64,000 nucleotides of DNA from Streptomyces sp. PR69 (GTDB taxonomy: Bacteria; Actinomycetota; Actinomycetes; Streptomycetales; Streptomycetaceae). Where the stretch lies: positions 92,351 to 156,350 of the forward strand of contig NZ_JAOWCB010000015.1 of assembly GCF_026420845.1 (NCBI RefSeq). The letters run 5' to 3'. Position 1 is the stretch's first letter. Each line of letters begins with the position of its first letter. The notes beneath the pieces are model-generated. The model was given only the letters and a program-made list of their open reading frames with translations, had not been told where the DNA came from and searched no databases. Shown piece by piece: positions 36,038-44,915 of the stretch. Both the position numbers and the translations under genes were made by a program.

Positions 36038-38859
36038 GGGGCCGTCACCGCCTTGCCGTCCGCGCCGGTCGCGCCGCGCGTATAGCGGGGGTGGATCAGA
36101 CCGACGCAGCTGTACGGGAGGCCGTCGACCTCCTCGACGGGTACGCCGCGCTGCTCGGCGAGCAGCCGTATGTGCGCCAGGTCGTCGCCCGCGCCGCGCC
36201 GCGCCAGGATCTTCCAGGGGACGCGGCGCAGCAGCACGCGCGTGGTCTCGCCGACGCCCGGCTTGACCAGGTTGACGTCGTGGATGCCGTACTCCTCGCT
36301 GATCCGCTCGACGGCGGCCCAGCCCTCCCACGTCGGCTCGCGGTCCGCCGCGAGGAGCTCCTTGACGTCCGCGGCGACGGTTTCGGCGACCTCGCCGAAG
36401 CGGGCGGCGACCGTCTGGGTGAAGAGGCCCGAGACATCGTCGGCGGCCAGCTCGCGGTAGAACTTCGCGCCGTGGTAGTCATGCGGGCCGACCAGGTCGG
36501 AGCGCAGGACCGTACGCGATATGAGCCCGGAGACGGTGGAGTTGAGGCAGGCGGAGGGGATGAGGAAGTCCTCGCGGGTGCCGTAGGTGCGCACACAGCC
36601 GCCGGGGTCGGCGAGCACCGCGATCTCGGGGCTGAAGCCCGCAACCCCGTGGGACTCGGCGAACTGGGCGAGCGCGGCGGCCAGTTCGCGGGTGATGGCG
36701 CCCTTGCCTGTCCAGCCGTCGACGAAGACGACGTCGGCCGGGTCGTGGTGGCGCGCCAGCCAGCGCAGGGCGTTGGCGTCGATGCCCCGGCCGCGGACGA
36801 TGGAGACGGCGTAGTGCGGCAGATCCAGTCCGTGGCGGTGCTGTGCCCAGCGGCGCATCAGCACCCCCACGGGCGTTCCGGCGCGGGCGAGGGAGACCAG
36901 CACGGGGCGCGGCGACCGCTCGGCGAGGACCGTCTCCGTGACCGTGCCGACGGCGCGGGCGATCCGGGCGGCGGAGGCGGCCAGCGCGTCCTGGAACAGC
37001 CGCTGGTACTGGGCGGAGGGCTGGTACTCGACGGGCAGCGACTCCGCGTAGTGCGCCCCGCCGCTCTGGATGGCCTCCTCGCGCTCCTCGGTCGGGGCCT
37101 CCAGTTCGGCGTCCGACAGATCCTGGAGCAGCCAGCCGACGTCCTCGGCCGGATACGAGGAGAACGCGGGACCGCGGAGGGGGCCGGGCAGATCGGGCTG
37201 CTCGGCCAGGTCGGGCAGGTCGGGCAGGTCGGGCAGGTCGGCCACAGGCATGGGGGCGCTTTCGGGGTTCGTGCGGCGGGAGTGGGGGTGGGGGTGGGGA
37301 TGAGAGAGGGAGCCGCGGCGGGGGCGGGGCTCGTACGCGGGGACGACCGCCAGCACCACCCGCTCCGTGTGCGCGGCGAGCTGGGACAGCAGACCGTCCG
37401 AAGCGTGCAGCCCGGGGGTGTCGGCGGCGGAGTCGACCACGGCGACGACCGCGTCGAAGCCGCCGCCCGCCACGTTGTAGGCGTAGCGGTCGCCGGGGCC
37501 GTCCGCCGGGTCGTCATGGGCGGGGAAGACAAGGCGGCTGCGGATCGCATAGCCCGGGTGGTCGACCGCGAGCACCGGCGAGCGGGTCGTGGTCGAGAAA
37601 CGTATCTCCGCGTCGCCGCCGAGGCGTTCCTGCAGCGCCATGCCGAGCCGCAGCGGTGCGTACATCAGCTCCTCGCAGCCGAGGACGAGAACGCGGGCCG
37701 GTGTGCCGCCGTCCGGGGTCCGCGACGACTGCGCTGCCGCCCGTGCCGACGCGAAGGGGCCGGACGCGCGAGCGGGTGCCCCGCCGTCCACGACGGCCCC
37801 GGACACGTCAGGCCCGGAGCGCCCAGCCGGGCCCGCACCAGGCGCGGCCGCGGCGGCGCCCGCCGCAGTGCCCGCGCCCTTGCCCGCGCCTGTGTCCGTG
37901 CCCGCGCCCGCGCCCGGGGCCAGCGCCTCGGCGATCCGGGCCGCCATCGACGGGAGCGCCGCCTCCAGCCGGGCCCGGTGCTCCGGCCGGAAGCCGTGCC
38001 GCCCGCCGTCCGGGAGCCCCTCGGGCCAGCCAAGCTCGATCCGTACGACCCGGTCGGCGTCGCCCCGTGACCGGGCGGGTGCGGATTCATGGCGGGCGAC
38101 CAGCTCCCGGCCCTTCTCCAGGACGCCGTCCGGCAGGGTCACGGTCCCGGAGGCCAGCGAGATCAGATCGACGCGCGCGCCGATCTCGGCGGCGAATCCG
38201 GACAGCCGGGACCGGTCCCGCGGGGCGCGCATATCGGCGAGCGCCACGATCACATAGCGTGCGCGCGGGTAGCGGGCGTGCAGGGCGCGGATGGTGTTCA
38301 GGACGGTGTTGCCCGTGGAGAACTCGTCGTCCACGAGAACCAGCGGCCCCGGCCCGGCCAGCAGCTCCGGGTCCTCCGGCAGCAGCAGATGGGAGGTGGC
38401 GTGCGAGTGGGACTCTTCAAAGCCGCCGGCCTGCGCCACGCCCGCCACCGGCCGGCGGGTGGAGTGCAGATACGGGGAGAGGCCGAGGCCGTCCGCGACG
38501 GCGTGGCCGAGGCCGGTCGCCGTCTCCGCATAGCCGAGGACGACGGCCCGCGCGGCGTCCGCGTCGCCCAGCAGCTTCCGTACCCGCTCGCCGAGGCCGA
38601 GCCCCGCCCCGTACACGACGGACGGAAGCTGCGGGACATGCTTGCCGAGGACGTTGGACACCAGCAGATGGGCCCGCTTGGGGTTGCGGCGCAGGGCGAG
38701 GCCGAGCAGTTCCTCAAGCCTCGGGGCCCCGGGAGCGCCCGTCCCGTCCGCGGCCAGGGCGACGCCCAGCCGCTCGGCCACCCAGCTGCCCGTCCACACC
38801 GACACCGTGCTGTGCTCCTTCTCCTCGCCCCGCGCCGCGGGCCGCGTCTCGCCCCGCAT
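36034..38859 (-). CDS. Fused PRTase / TRSP / StiP-like protein of the Ter locus
   Basis: 941 residues. N-terminal phosphoribosyltransferase (about 20-270): PRPP loop VLVDDEFSTGNT at 174-185. Ala/Gly/Pro linker (about 315-375). TRSP-like domain (about 380-520, VLVLGCEELMYAPLRLGMAL). A second low-complexity linker holds a LPDLPDLPDL repeat. C-terminal about 370 residues resemble StiP (VLVSLARAGTPVGVLMRRWA, VVFVDGWTGKGAITRELAAA). Elsewhere PRTase-TRSP and StiP are usually separate neighbouring genes. Start ATG 38859 overlaps the lyase stop; a GTG at 38805 is possible. Confidence 0.8.
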   Translation of the reverse strand: MRGETRPAARGEEKEHSTVSVWTGSWVAERLGVALAADGTGAPGAPRLEELLGLALRRNPKRAHLLVSNVLGKHVPQLPSVVYGAGLGLGERVRKLLGDADAARAVVLGYAETATGLGHAVADGLGLSPYLHSTRRPVAGVAQAGGFEESHSHATSHLLLPEDPELLAGPGPLVLVDDEFSTGNTVLNTIRALHARYPRARYVIVALADMRAPRDRSRLSGFAAEIGARVDLISLASGTVTLPDGVLEKGRELVARHESAPARSRGDADRVVRIELGWPEGLPDGGRHGFRPEHRARLEAALPSMAARIAEALAPGAGAGTDTGAGKGAGTAAGAAAAAPGAGPAGRSGPDVSGAVVDGGAPARASGPFASARAAAQSSRTPDGGTPARVLVLGCEELMYAPLRLGMALQERLGGDAEIRFSTTTRSPVLAVDHPGYAIRSRLVFPAHDDPADGPGDRYAYNVAGGGFDAVVAVVDSAADTPGLHASDGLLSQLAAHTERVVLAVVPAYEPRPRRGSLSHPHPHPHSRRTNPESAPMPVADLPDLPDLPDLAEQPDLPGPLRGPAFSSYPAEDVGWLLQDLSDAELEAPTEEREEAIQSGGAHYAESLPVEYQPSAQYQRLFQDALAASAARIARAVGTVTETVLAERSPRPVLVSLARAGTPVGVLMRRWAQHRHGLDLPHYAVSIVRGRGIDANALRWLARHHDPADVVFVDGWTGKGAITRELAAALAQFAESHGVAGFSPEIAVLADPGGCVRTYGTREDFLIPSACLNSTVSGLISRTVLRSDLVGPHDYHGAKFYRELAADDVSGLFTQTVAARFGEVAETVAADVKELLAADREPTWEGWAAVERISEEYGIHDVNLVKPGVGETTRVLLRRVPWKILARRGAGDDLAHIRLLAEQRGVPVEEVDGLPYSCVGLIHPRYTRGATGADGKAVTAP

Positions 38860-40022
38860 CAGTGCGCGACCCCCGCCGCCAGCAGCTCCACAAAGCCGAC
38901 GTCCTCCCGCGCCACGCCGAACACCTCGGCGCGCACCAGAGTCCGCTCGGCCCAGGCGCGGTGCGGCTTCACCTCGTTCATCTTGTTCGTGTACGCGGAG
39001 CGCAGCACGCCTCCGCCGCCCCGCTCGGGTCGCAGTATGTCCCGGGCGTCGCTGTACTCCTCGTGGCTGACCACCGACAGCGCGTGCACGGGAGGCACAT
39101 GCGAGGGGTGGATGCAGGTCTTGCCGAGCAGTCCGTTCGTCCGGTCGAGTTCGATCTCGCGCAGCAGACCGTCCATGTCATGCTCGATCAGCGCGGTGCG
39201 CAGCTCCTCCGCGCGCCCCGCGAGGAAGGGGCTGCGGCGCAGCTGGGGCTTGAACATCCGCTCCTGCAGCCGGAAGTACTCCCACACCGGTCCGGTGATG
39301 GTGAAGCCGGTGCCGTCCGAGCGGCCCAGCACATTGACCACGTCCGCGATGACCGAGGCGACGATCCCGACGTCGTACGCCGTCATCTCCGGAGAGCGGC
39401 GCAGGCCGTAGGCGGAGCAGAAGTCGGTGACGCCGAGCCGCAGCGCCAGCACCCGGTCCCGGTACTTGTCGACGGTGCGGGCGATTCCGGTCAGGGTCTC
39501 GGTCCTGGTCTCCAGATGCAGCAGCTCGGGCGATTCCAGGACGGGCATGGCGTACAGCCGCCGTCCGCTCGCCGCCTCGGCCGCGGTGAGCGCCTCCAGA
39601 AAGGGCGCGCCGCGCTCCTCCGTGAACTTGGGGAGGACGAATCCGGACAGCAGCTCGCCCGCCGCGCCAAGACGGCCGGCGAGGTCCGGTATCTGGCCGG
39701 GCTCGCGGACACGGATGAACAGCAGCGGCGGCTCGATCCCGCTCTTGTGCAGCTCACCGAACTGCCGTATGAGGTTGGCCTCGGCGCCGCCGACGTCGGC
39801 GTCGTCGATCGAGTCCTCCAGGCAGAGCACCATGGAGACAACTCCGCGCCCCGCCTGCTTGGCGATGTCGTCGGCGAGCTTCGGCCTGGTGGCGGGCGAG
39901 TAGAGGGTGGCTCCCAGCGCGGCGGAGAGGATATGGGCCGGGGAGTCCGCGGTGAACGCGCATGGCTCCCGGTGGAACAGCCCCTGCCGGGCAGCGGGCG
40001 GGATGTGCCCGAAATGACGCAT
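38859..40022 (-). CDS. HpcH/HpaI (CitE-like) lyase of the Ter locus
   Basis: 387 residues, ATG 40022. TIM-barrel fold of the aldolase/citrate lyase beta family: SMVLCLEDSIDDADV early strand with metal-binding acids, VLPKFTEERGA, AMPVLESPEL, RLGVTDFCSAYGLRR, and KTCIHPSHVPPVHAL near the end. Part of the three-gene metabolic set (lyase, PRTase fusion, HAD) typical of Ter systems, proposed to make a modified metabolite. First gene of its operon; divergent from a TerD gene. Confidence 0.83.
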   Translation of the reverse strand: MRHFGHIPPAARQGLFHREPCAFTADSPAHILSAALGATLYSPATRPKLADDIAKQAGRGVVSMVLCLEDSIDDADVGGAEANLIRQFGELHKSGIEPPLLFIRVREPGQIPDLAGRLGAAGELLSGFVLPKFTEERGAPFLEALTAAEAASGRRLYAMPVLESPELLHLETRTETLTGIARTVDKYRDRVLALRLGVTDFCSAYGLRRSPEMTAYDVGIVASVIADVVNVLGRSDGTGFTITGPVWEYFRLQERMFKPQLRRSPFLAGRAEELRTALIEHDMDGLLREIELDRTNGLLGKTCIHPSHVPPVHALSVVSHEEYSDARDILRPERGGGGVLRSAYTNKMNEVKPHRAWAERTLVRAEVFGVAREDVGFVELLAAGVAH

Positions 40023-40191
40023 AAGTATTCCCCGTACTGCCGTGGCGGGCCGGATGACGTGTGGCCGGTAATAGTACGTACGCGGGGGTGTCGGCAGTTC
40101 CCCGCATGCATGAAATCCAGGTGACCCGTCCGCTTCTCACCGGTGCCTGCCAGGCCCCCCGCGTTGTCCGCCCGCCCTCGGGGAAGGCAGG

Positions 40192-41190
40192 ATGACGGGC
40201 ATGACGCACGCGATGCTGAAGGGCTCGAACGTCCCTCTTGACGCCACGGCGGTACGGGCCGTGCTGCGCTGGACCCCCGGCGGCGGGGTCCCGGATGTGG
40301 ACGCCTCCGCCCTGCTGCTCGGCGGCGACGGCCGGGTGCGTTCCGACGAGGACTTCGTCTTCTACAACCAGCCCCGGCACCCTTCCGGGCTGGTGCGCCG
40401 GCTGCCGAAGAAGCGGATCGCCGAGCATCTGACGGACACCGTCGAGGCGGATCTCGCGGGGCTGGACCCGTCCGTCGATCAGGTGGTGCTGGCGGCGTCC
40501 TCGGACGGCGCGACCTTCCAGCAGGTGGCGGACCTGCGGATCGCCGTGTACGACGCGGGCGACGGCGGCGGCGATGCGCCGCTGGCCGTCTTCGATGTGG
40601 TGCCGGAGACCGGCGAGGAGACGGCGATCATCTGCGGCGAGCTGTACCGGCGCGGCGCGGGCTGGAAGTTCCGCGCGGTGGGCCAGGGCTATCCGACGGG
40701 TCTGGTGGGGCTGGCGACGGCCTTCGGCATCTCGGTCGACGAGGCCGGGGACGAGGGTGCGGACGGAAGCGGGCACGACGGAAGCGGGCCGGACAGCGGC
40801 GGACCGGGCGGAAGTGGTCCGGAGCGAAGCGGTCCGGACGGCGAGACCGCGGGCGACGCCCCGGCTGCCGCCACTCCGGCTCAGCCCGCGCCGCAGGCCG
40901 CCGCCCCCGGCAGGCCCGCCGCGGCCGGGCAGGCTGCTCAGCCGGGGCTGCCGCCGATGCCGGCCGCGCCGCCCGCGTATGGCTACCCTCCGGCCGCCCC
41001 GACACAGCCCGGGGCCGGACAGCCCGCGCCCCAGCCCGGCTACGGCTATCCCCACCCGGCTCCGGTCCCGGCGCCGGCCGCCGCCGCACCGGCGCCGCCC
41101 GCCGGGCCGCCCGCGTACGGCTATCCTCAGGCCGTGTCCGACCAGGACTTCCGGATGCCGCCGATGGGACCGCAGTTCGTCCGCCCGTAG
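40192..41190 (+). CDS. TerD-family protein with Pro/Tyr-rich tail
   Basis: 332 residues. TerD domain at 1-185 (LKGSNVPLDATAVRAVLRWT, PDVDASALLLGGDGRV, YNQPRHPSGL, RRGAGWKFRAVGQGY), although the Asp-rich Ca2+-binding loops are fewer than in canonical TerD. The C-terminal about 145 residues are low-complexity, rich in Pro, Ala, Gly and Tyr (YGYPPAAPTQPGAG, GYGYPHPAP), as in proteins that bind membranes or SH3-like partners. Start: ATG 40192; ATG 40201 is also possible. Divergent from the Ter metabolic operon. Confidence 0.85.
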   Translation: MTGMTHAMLKGSNVPLDATAVRAVLRWTPGGGVPDVDASALLLGGDGRVRSDEDFVFYNQPRHPSGLVRRLPKKRIAEHLTDTVEADLAGLDPSVDQVVLAASSDGATFQQVADLRIAVYDAGDGGGDAPLAVFDVVPETGEETAIICGELYRRGAGWKFRAVGQGYPTGLVGLATAFGISVDEAGDEGADGSGHDGSGPDSGGPGGSGPERSGPDGETAGDAPAAATPAQPAPQAAAPGRPAAAGQAAQPGLPPMPAAPPAYGYPPAAPTQPGAGQPAPQPGYGYPHPAPVPAPAAAAPAPPAGPPAYGYPQAVSDQDFRMPPMGPQFVRP

Positions 41191-41305
41191 CCGACAGGTC
41201 CCCAGTCCGCGGGCCCGCAACCCGCAGGCCCGCAACCCGCAGGCCAGTGACTCGCAGGCCAGTGACTCGTACGCCCGCGGCCCCCGCACCGCCGCCGTAC
41301 GTCGG

Positions 41306-42043
41306 TCAGACACGGCTCTTGTAGCCGCGCCCCCACTGCAGACCCCAGCCGTACAGCCGGTCCAGTTCGGCCTGAAAGCCGTAGACGAACCTCACCTCGC
41401 GGCGCACCACCAGCTCGTCCTTGATCTTCTCCATGCTGAACAGCGCGCACGAGCGGGCCTGCGGGGCACGCTCGTCGAGGTCAATCTCCACCCGTGGCCC
41501 ATTGCTGGGGTAGAGCGTCACCTTGGCCTGGGTCCGGTCAAAGGCCGGGGTCGCGTCATAGATATAGACGAAGAACAGCAGTCGCTGGATGTCGTCGCGA
41601 TGGTCGAGATTGACGTAGATGGTCTCACCGGAGGGGGCGCCGAACCGGTCGTCGCCGCTGAGCTTCACATACGGCGGCTCGTTGAGGCTGCCGAGGAAGC
41701 CGCCGAGGGGCTGGACGACGCCCTTGGAGCCGTCCGTCAGCTCGTACAGACAGCCGAGGTCGAGGTCCACATTGACCACACCCTGGGTGTGCGCCTGGAC
41801 GACCTCCGGATGGAAGAGCTTGGAGGGGTGGCGCAGCAGGCCGCCGCTCCGCCGGGACCGGCCCTCGATGTCGGAGGTGCGCATGCGCCAGGAGAGGTTG
41901 ACGCGCAGATTGCCGGTGGCGGCGCCCTGCTTGGTGAGGGAGACGGTCGGCTTCCGCCGGGTCAGTTCGATGGAGTTGGCGCCGCCGCCCGCGTCGAAGT
42001 CAAATGACCGCCTGCCGCCCCGCAGACTGTCCCAGAAAGCCAT
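41306..42043 (-). CDS. TerD-like tellurium-resistance/stress protein
   Basis: 245 residues from ATG 42043 (GGGGGT 7 nt upstream). AFWDSLRGGRRSFDFDAGGG, then beta-rich body with ELTRRKPTVSLTKQGAATGN, VDLDLGCLYELTDGSKGVVQ and FVYIYDATPAFDRTQAKVTL, an arrangement related to the TerD/TerF family in Streptomyces. Probably a cytoplasmic or membrane-peripheral partner. Followed by a strong terminator region from the DUF475 gene upstream. Confidence 0.75.
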   Translation of the reverse strand: MAFWDSLRGGRRSFDFDAGGGANSIELTRRKPTVSLTKQGAATGNLRVNLSWRMRTSDIEGRSRRSGGLLRHPSKLFHPEVVQAHTQGVVNVDLDLGCLYELTDGSKGVVQPLGGFLGSLNEPPYVKLSGDDRFGAPSGETIYVNLDHRDDIQRLLFFVYIYDATPAFDRTQAKVTLYPSNGPRVEIDLDERAPQARSCALFSMEKIKDELVVRREVRFVYGFQAELDRLYGWGLQWGRGYKSRV

Positions 42044-42104
42044 CTCCACCACCCCCAGATGTCCCGGTGTCCCTGACGCACGACCGGCGTTTCGGGCATA
42101 CGAC

Positions 42105-42144
42105 AGCGGGGCGGTTCAGGCCGCCGGCCCAAGACCGCCCCGCT
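42105..42144 (-). terminator. Terminator after DUF475 gene
   Basis: Perfect 11-bp stem AGCGGGGCGGT/ACCGCCCCGCT with an 18-nt, partly self-paired loop. Confidence 0.6.
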
Positions 42145-42171
42145 CTGAGCGCTTCCCGCTGCAGGCCGGGG

Positions 42172-43356
42172 TCACACCCCGGAGGACACCTCGGTCTTCT
42201 CGCCCGGGCCGCCTGAGCCGTCCGAGCCGCCGGAACCCTCGGAGCCGGAGCCGTCCCCTCCCCCGGCCGCGAGGGCGCGGTTGCGGCGCACGGAGGCGAA
42301 GAAGGACCAAGCGATCAGGGCCACGCCGATCAGGCCGGTGACGACCTCGGGGACCTCGTACTGGATGGTGATCAGCAGGATCACGGCCAGCGCGCCGATG
42401 GCGTAGTGCGCGCCGTGCTCCAGGTACACATAGTCGTCGAGGGTGCCCTGGCGGACCAGATAGACGGTCAGCGAACGCACATACATCGCGCCGATGCCGA
42501 GGCCGAGGGCGATGACGACCGGGTCATTGCTGACCGCGAAGGCGCCGATGACGCCGTCGAAGGAGAAGGACGCGTCGAGCACCTCAAGGTACATGAACAT
42601 AAAGAAGGCGGCCTTGCCGACGAGCTTGGTCACCGCCAGCGGCTTGCCGGTCCTCCTGGCCTCTTCCTCCGCCTCGTGCTCACGCTCCTCCTCTTCCTCA
42701 AGCTTGTCCTCGAAGAAGCCGGAGAGCCCGCCGACGATCATGTAGGTGACCACACCTGCGACGCCGGCGAGCAGCACGGTCGCCGACTTGTCCGCGTGGA
42801 CTCCGCCGTACTGATGGGCGTGGACGGCGAAGGTGGTGGCGGTGATCAGCAGCACGATCAGCGCGATGCAGGCCGACAGCATGTCGATCCTGCCGAGCTT
42901 GGCGAGCGGCCGCTCCAGCCAGGCCAGCCACTTGATCTCGCGCTCCTCGAAGATGAACTCCAGGAAGATCATCAGCAGGAACATGCCGCCGAACGCGGCG
43001 ATCGCCGGGTGGGCGTCAGTGACCAGCTCCTCGTATCGCGCATGGTCGGTCATCGCGAGGTTGACAGCCTCGATCGGACCCAGCTGCGCGGTGATCGAGA
43101 CGATCACCACGGGGAAGACCAGCCTCATGCCGAACACGGCGATCAGGATGCCGATGGTGAGGAAGATCTTCTGCCAGAACTCGCTCATCTTCTTCAGCAC
43201 ACCGGCGTTGACCACCGCGTTGTCAAAGGAGAGCGAGACTTCCAGGATGCTCAGGATCGCGACCAGCCAGAAGGCCGTCCATCCCCCGTAGAACACCGCC
43301 GCGACCAGGCCGAGCGCAGTCACTGCGAACGACCAGCCGAAGGTCTTGAGAACCAC
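42172..43356 (-). CDS. DUF475 / TerC-like integral membrane protein
   Basis: 394 residues from GTG 43356. About nine transmembrane helices. Two family motifs in membrane context: EVSLSFDNAVVNAG (near 39-52) and EVLDASFSFDGVIGAF (about 260-275), the acidic/Asn residues thought to hold metal ions. A highly charged cytoplasmic loop lies between (DKLEEEEEREHEAEEE). TerC-like proteins export Mn2+ or work with TerD proteins at the membrane; the C-terminus is a Gly/Ser-rich tail. Lies between TerD genes. Confidence 0.85.
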   Translation of the reverse strand: MVLKTFGWSFAVTALGLVAAVFYGGWTAFWLVAILSILEVSLSFDNAVVNAGVLKKMSEFWQKIFLTIGILIAVFGMRLVFPVVIVSITAQLGPIEAVNLAMTDHARYEELVTDAHPAIAAFGGMFLLMIFLEFIFEEREIKWLAWLERPLAKLGRIDMLSACIALIVLLITATTFAVHAHQYGGVHADKSATVLLAGVAGVVTYMIVGGLSGFFEDKLEEEEEREHEAEEEARRTGKPLAVTKLVGKAAFFMFMYLEVLDASFSFDGVIGAFAVSNDPVVIALGLGIGAMYVRSLTVYLVRQGTLDDYVYLEHGAHYAIGALAVILLITIQYEVPEVVTGLIGVALIAWSFFASVRRNRALAAGGGDGSGSEGSGGSDGSGGPGEKTEVSSGV

Positions 43357-43429
43357 TGGCTACCCAATCGTGTCATGGAGGCCGCCCGGGAGATCCCCGG
43401 AGCGGCTGGCCCCCGCGCCGCGTACGGCT

Positions 43430-44005
43430 TTACGAAACATTGACTCCGAAGTCTAGAGCGATGCCGCGCAGCCCCGACGCGTACCCCTGCCCCACCGCCC
43501 GGAACTTCCATTCGCCGCCGTAGCGGTACAGCTCACCGAAGATCATCGCGGTCTCGGTGGAGGCGTCCTCGCTCAGGTCGTAGCGGGCCAGCTCCTGGCC
43601 GTCCGCCTGATTGACCACGCGGATGAAGGCATTGCTGACCTGCCCGAAGGTCTGGCCGCGGTTGTCGGCCTCATGGATGGAGACCGGGAAGATGATCTTG
43701 TCGCAGTGGGCGGGCACCTTGCCGAGATCCACCAGCAGCGACTCGTCGTCGCCGTCCCCCTCGCCCGTGAGGTTGTCACCGGTGTGCTCGACCGAGCCAT
43801 CAGGGCTGGTGAGGTTGTTGTAGAAGACGAACCACTCGTCGCCCAGCACCCGGCCGGACTGGCAGAGCAGGGCGCTGGCGTCGAGGTCGAAGGGCGCTCC
43901 GGTGGTGGAGCGCGCGTCCCAGCCGAGTCCGACCAGCACCTGTGTGAGGTTGGGTGCGGCCTTGGAGAGGGAGACATTGCCTCCCTTGGCGAGTGTGACG
44001 CCCAT
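43430..44005 (-). CDS. terD: TerD calcium-binding stress protein
   Basis: 191 residues, canonical length. Begins MGVTLAKGGNVSLSKAAPNL; acidic Ca2+ loops PFDLDASALL and NLTGEGDGDDESLLVDLGKV; ends GEWKFRAVGQGYASGLRGIA. Family binds Ca2+ and takes part in tellurite/stress response and, in Streptomyces, in development. Own leader. Its neighbour 44229-44804 is a close paralogue. Confidence 0.92.
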   Translation of the reverse strand: MGVTLAKGGNVSLSKAAPNLTQVLVGLGWDARSTTGAPFDLDASALLCQSGRVLGDEWFVFYNNLTSPDGSVEHTGDNLTGEGDGDDESLLVDLGKVPAHCDKIIFPVSIHEADNRGQTFGQVSNAFIRVVNQADGQELARYDLSEDASTETAMIFGELYRYGGEWKFRAVGQGYASGLRGIALDFGVNVS

Positions 44006-44071
44006 GTTGGTGAGTCCTCCCCGGGTGATGTGCCGGTGCGTGCGGCGATGCCGGCCGTACGGCGGCCGTAT

Positions 44072-44149
44072 GGCGGCGGTGCGGTGCTTGCGGTTCGGCG
44101 GCGGTGCGGTGCTTGCGGAGCTGGTGTGTCAGGCGCTGGTGTGTCAGGC
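44072..44149. repeat. Two tandem repeats between terD genes
   Basis: A 22-bp direct repeat (GGCGGCGGTGCGGTGCTTGC plus GG) at 44072-44093 and 44097-44118, then a perfect 15-bp tandem GCTGGTGTGTCAGGC at 44120-44134 and 44135-44149, leading straight into the terminator. Confidence 0.7.
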
Positions 44150-44187
44150 GCGTCCGGCGCCGCACTGGGCAGTGCGGCGCCGGACGC
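44150..44187 (-). terminator. Very strong terminator after upstream terD
   Basis: 17-bp perfect stem GCGTCCGGCGCCGCACT/AGTGCGGCGCCGGACGC with a GGGC loop, 42 bases beyond the terD stop. Confidence 0.85.
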
Positions 44188-44228
44188 AGGATGCTGCTGT
44201 GCGCGGTGTGCGCTGGCTCAGCCGTCGC

Positions 44229-44804
44229 TCAGACGTTCACGCCGAAGTCCTGAGCGATGCCGCGCAGACCCGAGGCGTACCCCTGGCCGATGGCGCGGAA
44301 CTTCCACTCCGCGCCATGGCGGTACAGCTCGCCGAAGACCATCGCGGTCTCGGTCGAGGCGTCCTCGGTCAGGTCGTAGCGGGCGAGCTCCTCGTTGTTG
44401 GCCTGGTTCACCACGCGGATGAAGGCGTTGCGCACCTGGCCGAACGACTGCTGTCGGGTCTCGGCGTCGTAGATCGAGACCGGGAACACGATCTTCTCGA
44501 CGTCGGCCGGGACCCCGGCGAGGTTGACCTTGATCTGCTCGTCGTCGCCCTCGCCCTCACCGGTGAGGTTGTCACCGGTGTGCTCGACCGAGCCGTCGGG
44601 GCTCTTGAGGTTGTTGAAGAAGACGAAATTGCCATCGACGGCGACCTTGCCCTCGGCGTTGGTCAGCAGGGCGCTGGCGTCGAGGTCGAAGTCGGTGCCG
44701 GTGGTGGTCCGCACATCCCAGCCGAGACCGACGGTCACCGCGGTCAGATTGGGCGCGGCCTTGGTCAGCGAGACGTTGCCGCCCTTGCTGAGGCTGACTC
44801 CCAC
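44229..44804 (-). CDS. terD: TerD calcium-binding stress protein, second copy
   Basis: 191 residues from GTG 44804 so that it begins GVSLSKGGNVSLTKAAPNLT like other TerD proteins (an ATG 12 nt upstream would add four residues). Ca2+ loops DFDLDASALL and NLTGEGEGDDEQIKVNLAGV intact; ends RAIGQGYASGLRGIAQDFGV. Roughly three quarters of residues match the neighbouring TerD, indicating tandem duplication. GGAGGG ribosome site. Confidence 0.92.
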   Translation of the reverse strand: MGVSLSKGGNVSLTKAAPNLTAVTVGLGWDVRTTTGTDFDLDASALLTNAEGKVAVDGNFVFFNNLKSPDGSVEHTGDNLTGEGEGDDEQIKVNLAGVPADVEKIVFPVSIYDAETRQQSFGQVRNAFIRVVNQANNEELARYDLTEDASTETAMVFGELYRHGAEWKFRAIGQGYASGLRGIAQDFGVNV

Positions 44805-44915
44805 GAGTCCCTCCATTGGTTGTCAGGGGCAGCGCCCCCGTTGTGCCTTGCATCGGATCAACGTTTGGATCCTAGTGACCGGTTCCCGGGTCAAACAGAC
44901 ACTTCGGCCGCAGAA

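Noticed and set aside
37656..40124. 822-codon plus frame opposite PRTase and lyase genes
   Set aside because: Arg/Pro-dominated antisense shadow in very GC-rich DNA.
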